From positions 1-35,683 of the forward strand of contig JAGNXB010000022.1 in NCBI GenBank assembly GCA_017985675.1: DNA of 35,683 nucleotides, read 5' to 3'. The notes under the pieces are model-generated. The model saw nothing but the letters and a program-made list of their open reading frames with translations. It was not told the origin of the DNA and made no database searches. Both the position numbers and the translations under genes were made by a program. Shown piece after piece: positions 15,717-24,275 of this stretch (its first letter is position 1; each line of letters starts with the position of its first letter). Origin of the DNA: Saprospiraceae bacterium (GTDB lineage Bacteria > Bacteroidota > Bacteroidia > Chitinophagales > Saprospiraceae).

Positions 15717-16505
15717 ATGGCCAGGTTAAACAAACAAGCATTGAAAAATTGGCTGGATGAAGCCGCTGATCGTTACAATCAGCCAAACTTTATAGCCGAC
15801 GATCCGATTTCCATACCCCACCAATTCTCCCTGCTTCAGGACCGCGAAATCATTGGATTATGGACGGCAATCCTATCCTGGGGGCAGCGCAAAACCATCA
15901 TTTCCAAAGCCAGGGAATTAGTCGGCTATATGGATGAGGCCCCCTACGATTTTGTACGAGGCCACAAGGACACCGATTTAAAGCGCATGCTGGCCTTCCG
16001 GCATCGCACCTTTAATGATGTCGATCTGCTTTATTTCATGGCGTTTTTCAAAAAACATTATGCGGACCATGATAGTCTGGAACAGGCATTTACCAGGGAG
16101 TGGGCCGCAGGGAATGAAACCGTGGAGCAAGCGTTGGATGGATTTCATCGGTATTTTTTTTCGCTTGATTTTGCACCCGACCGCACCCGCAAACACGTGT
16201 CTGCCCCCTTTCGAAAGTCTACCTGCAAGCGCTTGAATATGTTTTTACGTTGGATGGTGCGTAAGGATGAACAAGGCGTGGATTTTGGCATATGGCACAC
16301 CATTCGCCCCGACCAGTTGGTCATGCCCCTCGATGTCCATGTGGAGCGTGTGGGTCGTCGGGTTGGACTAATCACCCGCAAGCAACGTGACTGGCAGACA
16401 GCTTTGGAGCTCACGCAGCGATTAAAACAGTTGGACCCCATCGATCCGGTGCGGTATGATTTTGCTTTATTTGGGTTGGGTGTTTTGGAAAAATCACCTG
16501 ATTAA
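15717..16505 (+). CDS. TIGR02757 (DUF2400) family protein
   Basis: The 262-residue protein matches the conserved Bacteroidota family TIGR02757/DUF2400: DP-x-x-x-PHQF near residue 30, then REIIGLWTAILSWGQRKTIISKA, a central FRKSTCKRLNMFLRWMVRKD and DQLVMPLDVHVERVGRRVGL, ending YDFALFGLGV. The family is thought to be distantly related to helix-hairpin-helix DNA glycosylases, but no activity has been established to my knowledge. The length is usual. It is probably a single-gene unit with its own promoter. The TAA stop (16503-16505) lies inside a TTAA that forms the left edge of an inverted-repeat element, so the 3' untranslated region of this gene is that element. Confidence 0.9.
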   Translation: MARLNKQALKNWLDEAADRYNQPNFIADDPISIPHQFSLLQDREIIGLWTAILSWGQRKTIISKARELVGYMDEAPYDFVRGHKDTDLKRMLAFRHRTFNDVDLLYFMAFFKKHYADHDSLEQAFTREWAAGNETVEQALDGFHRYFFSLDFAPDRTRKHVSAPFRKSTCKRLNMFLRWMVRKDEQGVDFGIWHTIRPDQLVMPLDVHVERVGRRVGLITRKQRDWQTALELTQRLKQLDPIDPVRYDFALFGLGVLEKSPD

Positions 16506-16778
16506 CCCAATTCATGCATTAGGCTTCGAGCGAAGGTCATTTCTGCAAAATAATCTGGTACTTCGCCGACGAGGCATAGCCGCCTATGGTAAGGAGGGGA
16601 AGTGCCTGAGTATGAAGCAGAAATGAGCTGCAGCTGAAGCAAAATGAAAGACAAATACTTAAAAAGGGAGTTTTTATTTACCTTAATAATGGCGAATTAA
16701 CTTTATGATGGCTTAAATCACCTACACCAAGGCAATTTTTGTCATATATTTTAAACCTAATGCATGAAGTGGGTTTAA
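16502..16778. mobile_element. MITE-like non-coding element with 18-20-bp terminal inverted repeats and TTAA duplication
   Basis: AACCCAATTCATGCATTAGG at 16504-16523 and CCTAATGCATGAAGTGGGTT at 16756-16775 are inverted repeats with 19 of 20 positions matching. They are the ends of a ~269-bp block flanked by TTAA at 16502-16505 and 16775-16778. The TIGR02757 stop TAA uses the left TTAA and the type B gene stop TAA (minus strand) uses the right one. If the block and one TTAA are removed, the joined sequence CCTGATTAACGAAC leaves both stop codons intact and overlapping at a single TTAA, as expected for precise insertion with a TTAA target duplication. The interior has no credible ORF. It contains the module A core AATAATCTGG (16549-16558) and a long hairpin. 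The mobilising transposase would have to act in trans; none is in the window. Confidence 0.65.
16523..16640. other. Long nested hairpin inside the inverted-repeat element
   Basis: TCATTTCTGC (16537-16546) pairs perfectly with GCAGAAATGA (16617-16626). Outside it, GCTTCGAGC (16523-16531) pairs with GCTGAAGC (16633-16640) with one bulged G, and CATAG/CTATG sits at the tip. This makes a ~118-base folded unit in the left half of the element. It could be a DNA structure used in mobilisation or a transcribed structured RNA; there is no T-run to make it a classical terminator. Confidence 0.5.
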
Positions 16779-18508
16779 CGAACAAGCATCACCGTGCCTT
16801 TGCTGGAAATCGACTCACCGTTTAGAGGGGTGACCTGTAATGACCAGACATATATGCCGGGTGCCGCATCGGAACCATTTATTTTTCCATTCCAACCATC
16901 TTGTTGTTCCGTGGTGCGAAAAACCTCACCACCCCAACGGTCAAAAACAACAAATTCGTAAGCCGTATTTTCTGCAAAAACAAGGAGTGGTCTGAAGATC
17001 GGGTTGAGTCCACGGGGGGCAAAGGCATTGGGCATCCAAATCCTTACTTCCTGACTGGCACAAGCCCGGTTGCTTCGTGATATGCGTCGCTCCTGGCCAT
17101 TGGGCAAAGTGACTCGGTAGGTAGTCTCAACAACATAACATACCGGCTCGAGTGGCAAATTGGCCCCGTCCAGGACATGTTCAAAGGTATTGCTCATAGT
17201 TTGACCCAAAGGAAGAATCAAGCTGCCCCTTTGTTCGAAAATGTCATATTGTTCGATGACACTGTTTTCAATAAGAAGTGGAGTCCATGTCAGGACATTT
17301 CGAAAATCCGGATAGGCCACAGCTTGTAGCCAAACAGGGGAAGCAGGCGTGGATAACCAGTCTTTTTGGCAGTCATCACGAGCCATGATTTGGTAACTGA
17401 CCTGTTGGAGTGATGCATCTAATCCGGCATCGGTAAAGTTATTTACAGCAGACAAAGGAGCAGTGATGGCCACGGGTTGAATAGGTTGGAAGGGAGCACC
17501 GGCCAGGCTGCGTTCGATGCCAGCCAGCTCCAGTTCGGCATACGTCTCCCAGATCCATTCCAACTCGGGCTCCTGTGCTGCATTGATGGTAATGTATTTA
17601 ATTTGCATCTGCCGGGGTGGCTGTACGATATCCGGGTTGAGGCAAATTTCATTTGACATCGCTGTTACTCCTGTCATGCCCTCGACAGCCTGAACGGTAA
17701 AACAATATGTGGTCTGGTCGTCTACCCCGGCATAAGTAACGGTTGTTTGCTGCCCATCAATTTTCTCAATAGGCGTGGGCGCATTCCCGTCTATGCCTAG
17801 CCAGATCACCTGGCTGTCCACGCCGCCGGGCCAATTGATATATGGTGACCAGACGAGGGTAATGGTTTGGGCACAAATATCTGTAGTTGCCGAAAGGAAA
17901 ATGGTTTGATGCAGGATATCAAAAAGGCTATTATTCCCGCAGGGGTCTGAAGCGACGATGTAATAAATTTCCGAACGAATGGCAGGATTGGCGGCTACAT
18001 CAATATATGTTGTGTCATTAAATACGGTGTCTATGGGGATGGTGCCATTGGGTGTATTGCGGTAGATGATATACCGATCTACCTGCGGTGAAGCATTGGG
18101 GGGCCAGGTCAGATGGACTTGCCCATTGATGACTGAGGCACTGGTCAAAGGCACCTTTGGTGGTGGCGCTGAAGACAGTGTGTCAGAGGACAGTCGGATA
18201 AATCCCGGACAATTGTGAGAGGACTGCATATAATAATACCATACCTGTGCACCGGGTGTATCGTGGAAATACGTTGTTTGCAATGGATTGGTAATGGCAG
18301 CTATCAGGTTGAAAGGACCTGAAAAATTAGTGCTTCCAAAGAGCAGGTAGCTTGCAAAAGGACCACATGAATTGACGGGCAGCGACCAGAAGACGGTGTC
18401 GTTTTTGACACATTGAAGTGCAGGGGCCTGAATCACATTTTGTGTCCTTGCGGCAAAGCATACAAACACAAAAGCAATAATATAAAGAGTGCGTAAAGCA
18501 GGTACCAT
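16775..18508 (-). CDS. Secreted FN3-like repeat protein with T9SS type B (gliding-motility-associated) C-terminal domain
   Basis: The 577-residue protein has a Sec signal peptide (residues 1 to ~23, ending AARTQ) and several fibronectin-III-like beta domains; one around 130-205 has VHLTWPPN, DRYIIYRN and EIYYIVASD. The C-terminal ~87 residues begin MPNAFAPRGLNPIFRP and continue YEFVVFDRWGGEVFRT, DGWNGK and APGIYVWSLQV, ending GTVMLVR. That is the type B T9SS domain (TIGR04131 class). It should be exported through T9SS and kept or shed at the surface. No enzymatic motif is visible; an adhesin or surface-structure role is plausible. Its ATG overlaps the stop of the upstream lipoprotein gene in a TAATG arrangement, so the two are translationally coupled. 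No PorP/SprF partner gene is next to it, although one often accompanies type B cargo. Confidence 0.85.
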   Translation of the reverse strand: MVPALRTLYIIAFVFVCFAARTQNVIQAPALQCVKNDTVFWSLPVNSCGPFASYLLFGSTNFSGPFNLIAAITNPLQTTYFHDTPGAQVWYYYMQSSHNCPGFIRLSSDTLSSAPPPKVPLTSASVINGQVHLTWPPNASPQVDRYIIYRNTPNGTIPIDTVFNDTTYIDVAANPAIRSEIYYIVASDPCGNNSLFDILHQTIFLSATTDICAQTITLVWSPYINWPGGVDSQVIWLGIDGNAPTPIEKIDGQQTTVTYAGVDDQTTYCFTVQAVEGMTGVTAMSNEICLNPDIVQPPRQMQIKYITINAAQEPELEWIWETYAELELAGIERSLAGAPFQPIQPVAITAPLSAVNNFTDAGLDASLQQVSYQIMARDDCQKDWLSTPASPVWLQAVAYPDFRNVLTWTPLLIENSVIEQYDIFEQRGSLILPLGQTMSNTFEHVLDGANLPLEPVCYVVETTYRVTLPNGQERRISRSNRACASQEVRIWMPNAFAPRGLNPIFRPLLVFAENTAYEFVVFDRWGGEVFRTTEQQDGWNGKINGSDAAPGIYVWSLQVTPLNGESISSKGTVMLVR

Positions 18509-19287
18509 TATTCCAAAATTCCAAATTGTGTTGTAAACTCCTTCAGGGTCAATCGCTGCTGTAAGTAATAGGCAACCGTATCGCCGGGAGCCTGTACTTT
18601 TTGCCAGGCGGCCAGACCGATGTCCTTCGCATAAACCTCCTCACCTTCAAATTCGAGGGTAAGGAAACCTACCCCTTCATTTTCCATTTTTTCCTTCAAT
18701 GCAAAGACCAGACTTTTATGCGTACCATCCGGGAGCAGGATTTCATCCCTGCCTTTATAACGGCGTTGGCGGGTAAGTGTTGTAGTGAGGCTGGTATCAC
18801 CGGGCTCCTTGTAACTAACGACAAAGGTGTACAGCAGACTGGTGTCGCCGATGTCATAAGGAAATAGGTTGGCTCGTTGGATTTGGAGTGGAACTGTAAC
18901 TAACTGATCGGCCGTATCCCTGGTGAAAAATGCATAACTACGGGCAATAGTGCCATTTCCCACTTCCATTTCTGTCACTTCCTGAACCAGGGTTTTGGAA
19001 GAATCGTAAATGCGGGTACGCAAGACCCATCCCGAATCGGAGGGTTCGCTTTTCAAGAACCAGATTTCCCGGCCATGCCCGAGCTGGTCTACCGGGTCGT
19101 AAATATAAACCATCCCGTCGGCACATTGCTCGATAGGAAAGTAATACGATTTATAGTCGGTGCGTTCCTTGCTACATCCGGCAAACCCGGCAAAAGCGAT
19201 CAAGCCGACCAAAAAGATCAAGAGAAAGTGACATTTTGGCACGAAATGTCCATGTGGAATGATTATAGTGCCGGTTGAATCTGCCAT
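18508..19287 (-). CDS. Lipoprotein of unknown function
   Basis: The protein is up to 259 residues with a lipobox GFAGC-SKE (Cys38 from the ATG), so the mature part should be lipid-anchored in the envelope. The first 15 residues before the hydrophobic stretch are unusual for a signal peptide. The GTG at codon 16 would give a cleaner one, and both starts are possible. The mature part is beta-rich with no motif I recognise (YKSYYFPIEQCADGMVYIYDP near the start, then a stretch mentioning a Thr/Arg-rich loop). It is the first gene of a two-gene unit; its stop TAA overlaps the ATG of the type B T9SS gene by one base. That suggests a matched pair: a membrane-anchored component and a surface-exported one. 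It diverges from secA with only 61 bases between the starts. Confidence 0.75.
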   Translation of the reverse strand: MADSTGTIIIPHGHFVPKCHFLLIFLVGLIAFAGFAGCSKERTDYKSYYFPIEQCADGMVYIYDPVDQLGHGREIWFLKSEPSDSGWVLRTRIYDSSKTLVQEVTEMEVGNGTIARSYAFFTRDTADQLVTVPLQIQRANLFPYDIGDTSLLYTFVVSYKEPGDTSLTTTLTRQRRYKGRDEILLPDGTHKSLVFALKEKMENEGVGFLTLEFEGEEVYAKDIGLAAWQKVQAPGDTVAYYLQQRLTLKEFTTQFGILE

Positions 19288-19306
19288 AGAGGGGACAAAG
19301 TTATGT

Positions 19307-19314
19307 TATCTTTG
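19307..19314 (+). promoter_or_regulatory. Candidate secA -7 element TATCTTTG
   Basis: An exact TAnnTTTG match lies 34 bases before the secA start codon, in the short gap to the divergent lipoprotein gene. No matching TTG was seen at the -33 distance. Confidence 0.45.
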
Positions 19315-19348
19315 CTCTTTCGTATCTGACTATCCTATTACAACACAT

Positions 19349-22300
19349 ATGAACTTTTTCACAAAGACACTCGGCAAGCTGTTTGGCAATAAGCAAGACC
19401 GGGACAATCGTATTTACGAACCGCGCATTGAAGCCATCAACGAATTTTCTGAATCCTACAAGTCATTGACAAATGACGAGTTGCGCAATAAAACCAACGA
19501 ATTCCGGGCTCGCATCAACGATTACCTCAGTGAAGTAGCATCGGATTTAGTTGCGCTGAAGGAACAATCGCAAACAACGGAAGATTTTGAGGAGAAGGAA
19601 AGCCTTTTTAATCAAATCGACGAGTTGGAAAAACAGCGCAACACGTATCTGGAAGAAATACTCCTGACGCTCTTGCCTGAAGCATTTGCTGTTGTGAAAG
19701 AAACGGCCAGACGATTCAAGGACAATGAAACGCTAACTGTATCGGCTACCCAGCACGACAGGGACCTCGCTACCACGCGCAGCTATATTTCGATAAATGG
19801 CGATCAGGCTACCTGGAAAAATCAGTGGACCGCCGCAGGAGGTGACATTGTTTGGAACATGTTGCACTACGATGTGCAGCTTATAGGTGGTATGGTGTTA
19901 CATGATGGAAAGATTGCGGAGATGGCCACAGGGGAAGGAAAAACCCTGGTTTCCACATTGCCCGCTTACCTCAATGGCCTTGCCGGCGAAGGTGTCCATA
20001 TTATTACTGTCAACGATTATTTGGCTCGTCGTGACTCCGAGTGGAACGGTCCAATTTTCGAATTCCTGTTTCTCACGGTCGATTGCATCGACAAATACCA
20101 ACCGCATACCCCACAGCGCCGTGCTGCTTACATGTGTGACATCACGTATGGGACCAACAACGAATTTGGATTTGATTACCTAAGGGATAACATGGTGCGC
20201 ACACCGGAAGAAATTGTGCAGCGCAAACACCATTATGCCATGGTGGATGAGGTAGACTCCGTGTTGATCGATGATGCGCGTACGCCTCTCATCATTTCGG
20301 GACCCGTTTCCAAAGGCGCAGAGGATCAGGAGTACCTTGAGCTCAATCCTAAAATTAAACGGCTGATCGAAGCCCAGCAAAAACTGGCTAATGAAAACCT
20401 GACAGAAGCTAAAAAACTCTTCAGCGAAGGCATCCTTGGCGTCAATGAGGGCGAAGCGGGAATGGCCCTGTTACGTGCGCATCGTGCTTTGCCAAAATAC
20501 CGCCCCCTGATCAAGTTTTTGAGCGAAGAAGGTGCAAAAGTATTGCTCCAAAAAACGGAGAATTACTACATGCAGGAGCAATCCAAAAACATGCATCTGG
20601 TAGATGCTACGTTGCTCTTTACCATAGATGAAAAAAACCGGCAAGTAGACCTCACCGATAATGGTGCGGAATTTATGGCAAGGGGCAGCGAAGATCCCAA
20701 AATGTTTGAATTGCCTGACCTCGCTTTCGATATGATGCAATTGGAGCGGGATGATGCCCTGGAAGGTCAGGCCAAAATCGATGCCCGTCAAAAGCTGATT
20801 CAGGAATTTTCGGTTAAATCAAACAGGCTGCATGCTGTTCATCAGTTATTAAAAGCATACGCTTTATTTGACCGTGACCAGGAATATGTTGTTGTGGACG
20901 GTCAGGTAAAAATCGTAGATGAACAGACTGGGCGTATGATGGAAGGCCGACGGTATTCGGACGGATTGCACCAGGCGCTGGAAGCAAAAGAAAACGTCAA
21001 AGTCGGTGAAATAACCCAAACCTACGCAACGGTTACCCTCCAGAATTATTTCCGGATGTATCACAAGCTCGCCGGTATGACGGGTACAGCCGAAACAGAA
21101 GCCGGAGAATTCTGGGAGATCTACAAACTGGATGTGGTTGTCATTCCTACCAACCGGGCTATCTCCCGCGATGACCGGGATGATTTGGTCTTTAAGACAG
21201 CCCGGGAAAAATTCAATTCGGTCATAGATGAAATCGTCCGTTTGCGGGAAGCCGGTCGGCCTGTATTGGTCGGTACAACATCCGTAGATATATCCGAAAA
21301 GCTGAGTCGTATGTTGCATATGCGCAACATACCGCATAACGTCCTCAATGCCAAACAGCACCAGCGGGAGGCAGAAGTAGTTGCAGAAGCCGGACGCAGT
21401 GGTACTGTAACTATCGCCACCAATATGGCTGGTCGTGGTACGGACATCAAAATCGATGAAAAATCCAAAGCCTCCGGTGGTCTTGCCATTATAGGTACGG
21501 AGCGACATGATTCCCGAAGGGTGGACCGGCAGCTTCGAGGCCGTGCAGGCCGTCAGGGTGACCCGGGTAGTTCGCAGTTTTTTGTTTCGCTGGAGGACAA
21601 CCTCATGCGCCTTTTCCATTCAGAGCGCATCGCCAAATTGATGGACCGTATGGGTCACAAGGAGGGGGAAATGATTCAGCATCCATGGGTAACTAAATCC
21701 ATCGAAAAAGCACAAAGGCGGCTGGAAGAAAACAATTTTGGTATAAGGAAGCGCCTCCTGGAATACGATGATGTGATGAATATCCAGCGGGAGGCGATTT
21801 ATAAAAAACGGCACCATGCATTGTATGGTGACAGGCTCGCGGTAGACATCCACAATATGTTCTCCAGCCTGACGGAAAACCAGGTATTAAGTCATCGCAA
21901 TACGGGCGATTATGAATCCTTCCGCCTTGATGCCATTCGACTGATGGGTGTAGATCCGGAGATGGATCCCATCCAATTCAAATCGGGCAACTCCGATGAG
22001 GTAATCGATATATTCCGACACCATATTGACACCATTTATCGCAATAAAGCGCAACGTATCAGTGAGGTATTAATGCCTGTGGTGCAGCAGGTACATACCA
22101 ATGAAAGCCACCGGTTTAAACGTATTTCCATACCGTTTACCGATGGAAGTACGCATCCCCTCCCGGTCAGCGCCGATCTCAAACTGGCCATAGATTCTAA
22201 GGGCAAATCCTTGATTACTGAAATCGAAAAGACGGTCACGCTGGCATTGATTGATGATCAGTGGAAGGAACATCTGCGCTCGATGGATGAACTGAAGGAT

Positions 22301-22672
22301 TCTGTGCAGTCAGCCTCTTTTGAACAGAAAGATCCCTTGGTGATTTACAAGATGGAAGCGTATAATCTGTTTGAACAATTGGTTTACCAGATTAATGAAA
22401 AGGTATCTTCCTATTTATTGAGAGGTACCATTGTATTCCAGGACGGAAGCCGACTGGAAGCTGCGCGGGTTCAAAAAACGGATCTGAGCAAAACCAGGGT
22501 AAGTCGTACAGAGGAACAAGACGATGCCGCACGTGCACGGGCTGCAGCGGCAAGTGCAGGCCAACGGCAGGAGCGTACGGAAACATTTATCCGTCAGGAC
22601 AAAAAGATTGGACGTAATGATCCATGTCCCTGCGGAAGTGGTAAAAAATTTAAACAATGTCACGGTTCTTAA
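19349..22672 (+). CDS. secA: Preprotein translocase ATPase SecA
   Basis: SecA is the ATPase motor that pushes unfolded proteins through SecYEG. From the ATG at 19349 it is 1107 residues, much longer than the ~900 of E. coli SecA; the long form is normal for Bacteroidota. The extra length includes an insertion between the DEAD-like motif and the preprotein-binding region (about 320-440). Motifs seen: MATGEGKTL (Walker A at ~195-199), DEVDSVLIDDARTPLIISG (~300-318), MAGRGTDIK, the RQLRGRAGRQGDPGSSQF arginine-finger motif, and a C-terminal zinc site CPCGSGKKFKQCH (Cys1093, Cys1095, Cys1104, His1105). A Lys-to-Asp-rich coiled region occurs at ~60-105. The open frame extends to 19259, but residues before MNFFTKTLGKLFG lack conservation. 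It supplies the Sec step for the T9SS cargo proteins of this window. Confidence 0.98.
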   Translation: MNFFTKTLGKLFGNKQDRDNRIYEPRIEAINEFSESYKSLTNDELRNKTNEFRARINDYLSEVASDLVALKEQSQTTEDFEEKESLFNQIDELEKQRNTYLEEILLTLLPEAFAVVKETARRFKDNETLTVSATQHDRDLATTRSYISINGDQATWKNQWTAAGGDIVWNMLHYDVQLIGGMVLHDGKIAEMATGEGKTLVSTLPAYLNGLAGEGVHIITVNDYLARRDSEWNGPIFEFLFLTVDCIDKYQPHTPQRRAAYMCDITYGTNNEFGFDYLRDNMVRTPEEIVQRKHHYAMVDEVDSVLIDDARTPLIISGPVSKGAEDQEYLELNPKIKRLIEAQQKLANENLTEAKKLFSEGILGVNEGEAGMALLRAHRALPKYRPLIKFLSEEGAKVLLQKTENYYMQEQSKNMHLVDATLLFTIDEKNRQVDLTDNGAEFMARGSEDPKMFELPDLAFDMMQLERDDALEGQAKIDARQKLIQEFSVKSNRLHAVHQLLKAYALFDRDQEYVVVDGQVKIVDEQTGRMMEGRRYSDGLHQALEAKENVKVGEITQTYATVTLQNYFRMYHKLAGMTGTAETEAGEFWEIYKLDVVVIPTNRAISRDDRDDLVFKTAREKFNSVIDEIVRLREAGRPVLVGTTSVDISEKLSRMLHMRNIPHNVLNAKQHQREAEVVAEAGRSGTVTIATNMAGRGTDIKIDEKSKASGGLAIIGTERHDSRRVDRQLRGRAGRQGDPGSSQFFVSLEDNLMRLFHSERIAKLMDRMGHKEGEMIQHPWVTKSIEKAQRRLEENNFGIRKRLLEYDDVMNIQREAIYKKRHHALYGDRLAVDIHNMFSSLTENQVLSHRNTGDYESFRLDAIRLMGVDPEMDPIQFKSGNSDEVIDIFRHHIDTIYRNKAQRISEVLMPVVQQVHTNESHRFKRISIPFTDGSTHPLPVSADLKLAIDSKGKSLITEIEKTVTLALIDDQWKEHLRSMDELKDSVQSASFEQKDPLVIYKMEAYNLFEQLVYQINEKVSSYLLRGTIVFQDGSRLEAARVQKTDLSKTRVSRTEEQDDAARARAAAASAGQRQERTETFIRQDKKIGRNDPCPCGSGKKFKQCHGS

Positions 22673-22694
22673 ACCAGGGCCAGACGGAATAACC

Positions 22695-22702
22695 TAAATT
22701 TG
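22695..22702 (+). promoter_or_regulatory. Possible -7 element TAAATTTG next to the deoC start
   Basis: The match to TAnnTTTG is exact but ends only 4 bases before the deoC ATG, so a transcript from it would be leaderless. There is no TTG at the right distance. This may be chance; deoC could instead be read through from secA, 34 bases upstream. Confidence 0.2.
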
Positions 22703-22706
22703 ATCG

Positions 22707-23372
22707 ATGGATCGCAAGACCGTTGCTGCCGCAATTGAATCGACATTGTTGAAGCCTGAGGCATCAAGTGCGCAGATTCAGGCGCTATGCGATGAGGCTA
22801 TAGCACTCTCCCTGGGTGGCGTATGTGTATCGCCCTATTTTGTAAAGGAAGCGCGGAGGCGACTGGAAGGACATAGTGTACGTATTGTATCTGTAGCGGG
22901 GTTTCCACTCGGGTATAACCATACTTCAGGGAAGGTAGAAGAAATCAAAAAAATGATTCACGACGGGGTGGATGAGGTGGATGCTGTTGTCAATATTACT
23001 GCGGTGAAAGAGGGCAATTGGAGCTTTGTAGAAAACGACCTTTCTGCCCTGGCTCAAATTACACATCTGAAAAACAGAAGTATTAAATTAATTATTGAAT
23101 TTGGATTATTGACGCCCGATGAAATACGATCGGTGTGTACAATTGCGGAGCGATGGCAGTTTGATTTTATTAAAACAAGTACGGGCATGTTAGCACCTGG
23201 ACCAGAAGCCGCAGATATCCGTTTTCTTCGTTCTATCTTAAATCCGTTTACTAAAATAAAAGCATCTGCCGGAATTCGTACGACGGAGAAGGCGATAGCT
23301 TTGATGGAAGCTGGCGCAATACGCCTTGGGACCTCTTCTGCAAAAGCGATTATGGATGGTATACCCGAATAG
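22707..23372 (+). CDS. deoC: Deoxyribose-phosphate aldolase
   Basis: This cytosolic class I aldolase splits 2-deoxyribose 5-phosphate into glyceraldehyde 3-phosphate and acetaldehyde in deoxynucleoside catabolism. The 221 residues are the normal length for the short bacterial form. Active-site residues are visible: the Schiff-base Lys156 in DFIKTSTG, and the proton-relay pair Asp92 in DEVDAVVNI and Lys185 in IKASAGIR. The phosphate-binding end has AIRLGTSSA. The segment usually reading ETxxLT is EFGLLT here, a mild variation. The gene follows secA by 34 bases on the same strand and precedes plsC by 39 bases, so the three may be cotranscribed. No other deo genes are present. Confidence 0.96.
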   Translation: MDRKTVAAAIESTLLKPEASSAQIQALCDEAIALSLGGVCVSPYFVKEARRRLEGHSVRIVSVAGFPLGYNHTSGKVEEIKKMIHDGVDEVDAVVNITAVKEGNWSFVENDLSALAQITHLKNRSIKLIIEFGLLTPDEIRSVCTIAERWQFDFIKTSTGMLAPGPEAADIRFLRSILNPFTKIKASAGIRTTEKAIALMEAGAIRLGTSSAKAIMDGIPE

Positions 23373-23411
23373 GGCAGACAAGGTTTTCACCAATGCTTCT
23401 AAACGGAAACA

Positions 23412-24137
23412 ATGATCTTTTTTCGCGTCCTGATTACTTTATTTTTAATTCTCACAGCGATCATTGTCATCGGTGCGATCGCTTTGATTCCTGGCTATGG
23501 TAAAAAATGGCGCTTGGTGGTCCGTCGGATTTGGATCAGAATGATTCTGTGGGGGCTGAATGTTCGGCTCCGATTGCGCGGGGACATTCCACAAGAGCCT
23601 TGCATCTTGGTAGCGAATCACCGGTCCTATCTCGATCCGCTTTTAATTATGACCAGAGTATTGGCGTTACCTGTTGCAAAGGCTGAAATGGCAAAATGGC
23701 CTTTGTTGGGCTTGGCGGGAAAAGTATCGGGTATCTTTTATGTGCAGCGCGAAAGTCCAAGGGACCGCAAACGAACGCTGCTGGCAATAACTCAGGCTGT
23801 AAGAGAAGGCGAGACCATTTTAATTTTTCCCGAAGGAACAACACATAGTGAAGATCGCACAATAGCCTTTAAAAAAGGCGTTTTTCAAGTTGCAGCTCAA
23901 GAAGGTGTCCCCATTATCCCAGTTGCTTTAGATTTTAGAGATAAAGCAGATTATTGGCTGGCTAATGATAGTTTTGCAGGTCATTTTCTGCGACGATTTG
24001 GATGGCGGCGCGTACGATGCAGTGTTGTGATCGGACAACCCCTTCGCCATCATGATGCGGATACACTGTTGTCCGATGCATCTATTTGGATTGATGAAAT
24101 GCTTCCTGTTATTCAGGAGGAGTTGAGGAGGGAGTAG
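23412..24137 (+). CDS. plsC: 1-acyl-sn-glycerol-3-phosphate acyltransferase (PlsC family)
   Basis: This membrane-bound enzyme acylates lysophosphatidic acid to phosphatidic acid in phospholipid synthesis. The 241-residue protein has an N-terminal membrane span (~3-27), then the catalytic NHRSYLD motif (His70 and Asp75, the HX4D pair) and the substrate-binding FPEGTT motif (~139-144), followed by a VPIIPVAL strand. Length and order are typical for the LPLAT superfamily. A related acyltransferase with another acceptor is possible. The C-terminal QEELRRE and the TAG stop are encoded by GGAGGAGTTGAGGAGGGAG-type repeat DNA; the same AGG GAG TAG ending closes the penicillin-binding protein gene. 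The tail may thus be acquired rather than ancestral. Confidence 0.92.
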   Translation: MIFFRVLITLFLILTAIIVIGAIALIPGYGKKWRLVVRRIWIRMILWGLNVRLRLRGDIPQEPCILVANHRSYLDPLLIMTRVLALPVAKAEMAKWPLLGLAGKVSGIFYVQRESPRDRKRTLLAITQAVREGETILIFPEGTTHSEDRTIAFKKGVFQVAAQEGVPIIPVALDFRDKADYWLANDSFAGHFLRRFGWRRVRCSVVIGQPLRHHDADTLLSDASIWIDEMLPVIQEELRRE

Positions 24138-24165
24138 GGAGGTTTTGAGGTTTTGAGTAGTTCAA
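24113..24165 (+). repeat. G-rich repeat (module C) overlapping the plsC stop
   Basis: GGAGGAGTTGAGG followed by AGGGAGTAGGG and twofold AGGTTTTGAG covers the last codons and the stop of plsC and ~28 bases beyond. The block AGGGAGTAGGG + AGGTTTTGAG is nearly identical to the one at 10471-10492 after the penicillin-binding protein, differing by one G. After it, 24166-24275 is ordinary spacer with small GC-rich inverted repeats (for example CGCAG/CTGCG). Confidence 0.85.
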
Positions 24166-24275
24166 ACGTGAATCGTGACGAGTGTTCACTCGCATTATCC
24201 CGGAACCCGCAGCTATTTACCGCAGCGATTTTCTGCGAATAAACGCCTGCCGCCGCCAGGGCTTTGTCGGGTAAA

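Noticed and set aside
20864..21619. 251-codon minus-strand frame inside secA
   Set aside because: It is antisense to highly conserved SecA motifs, with no domain of its own.
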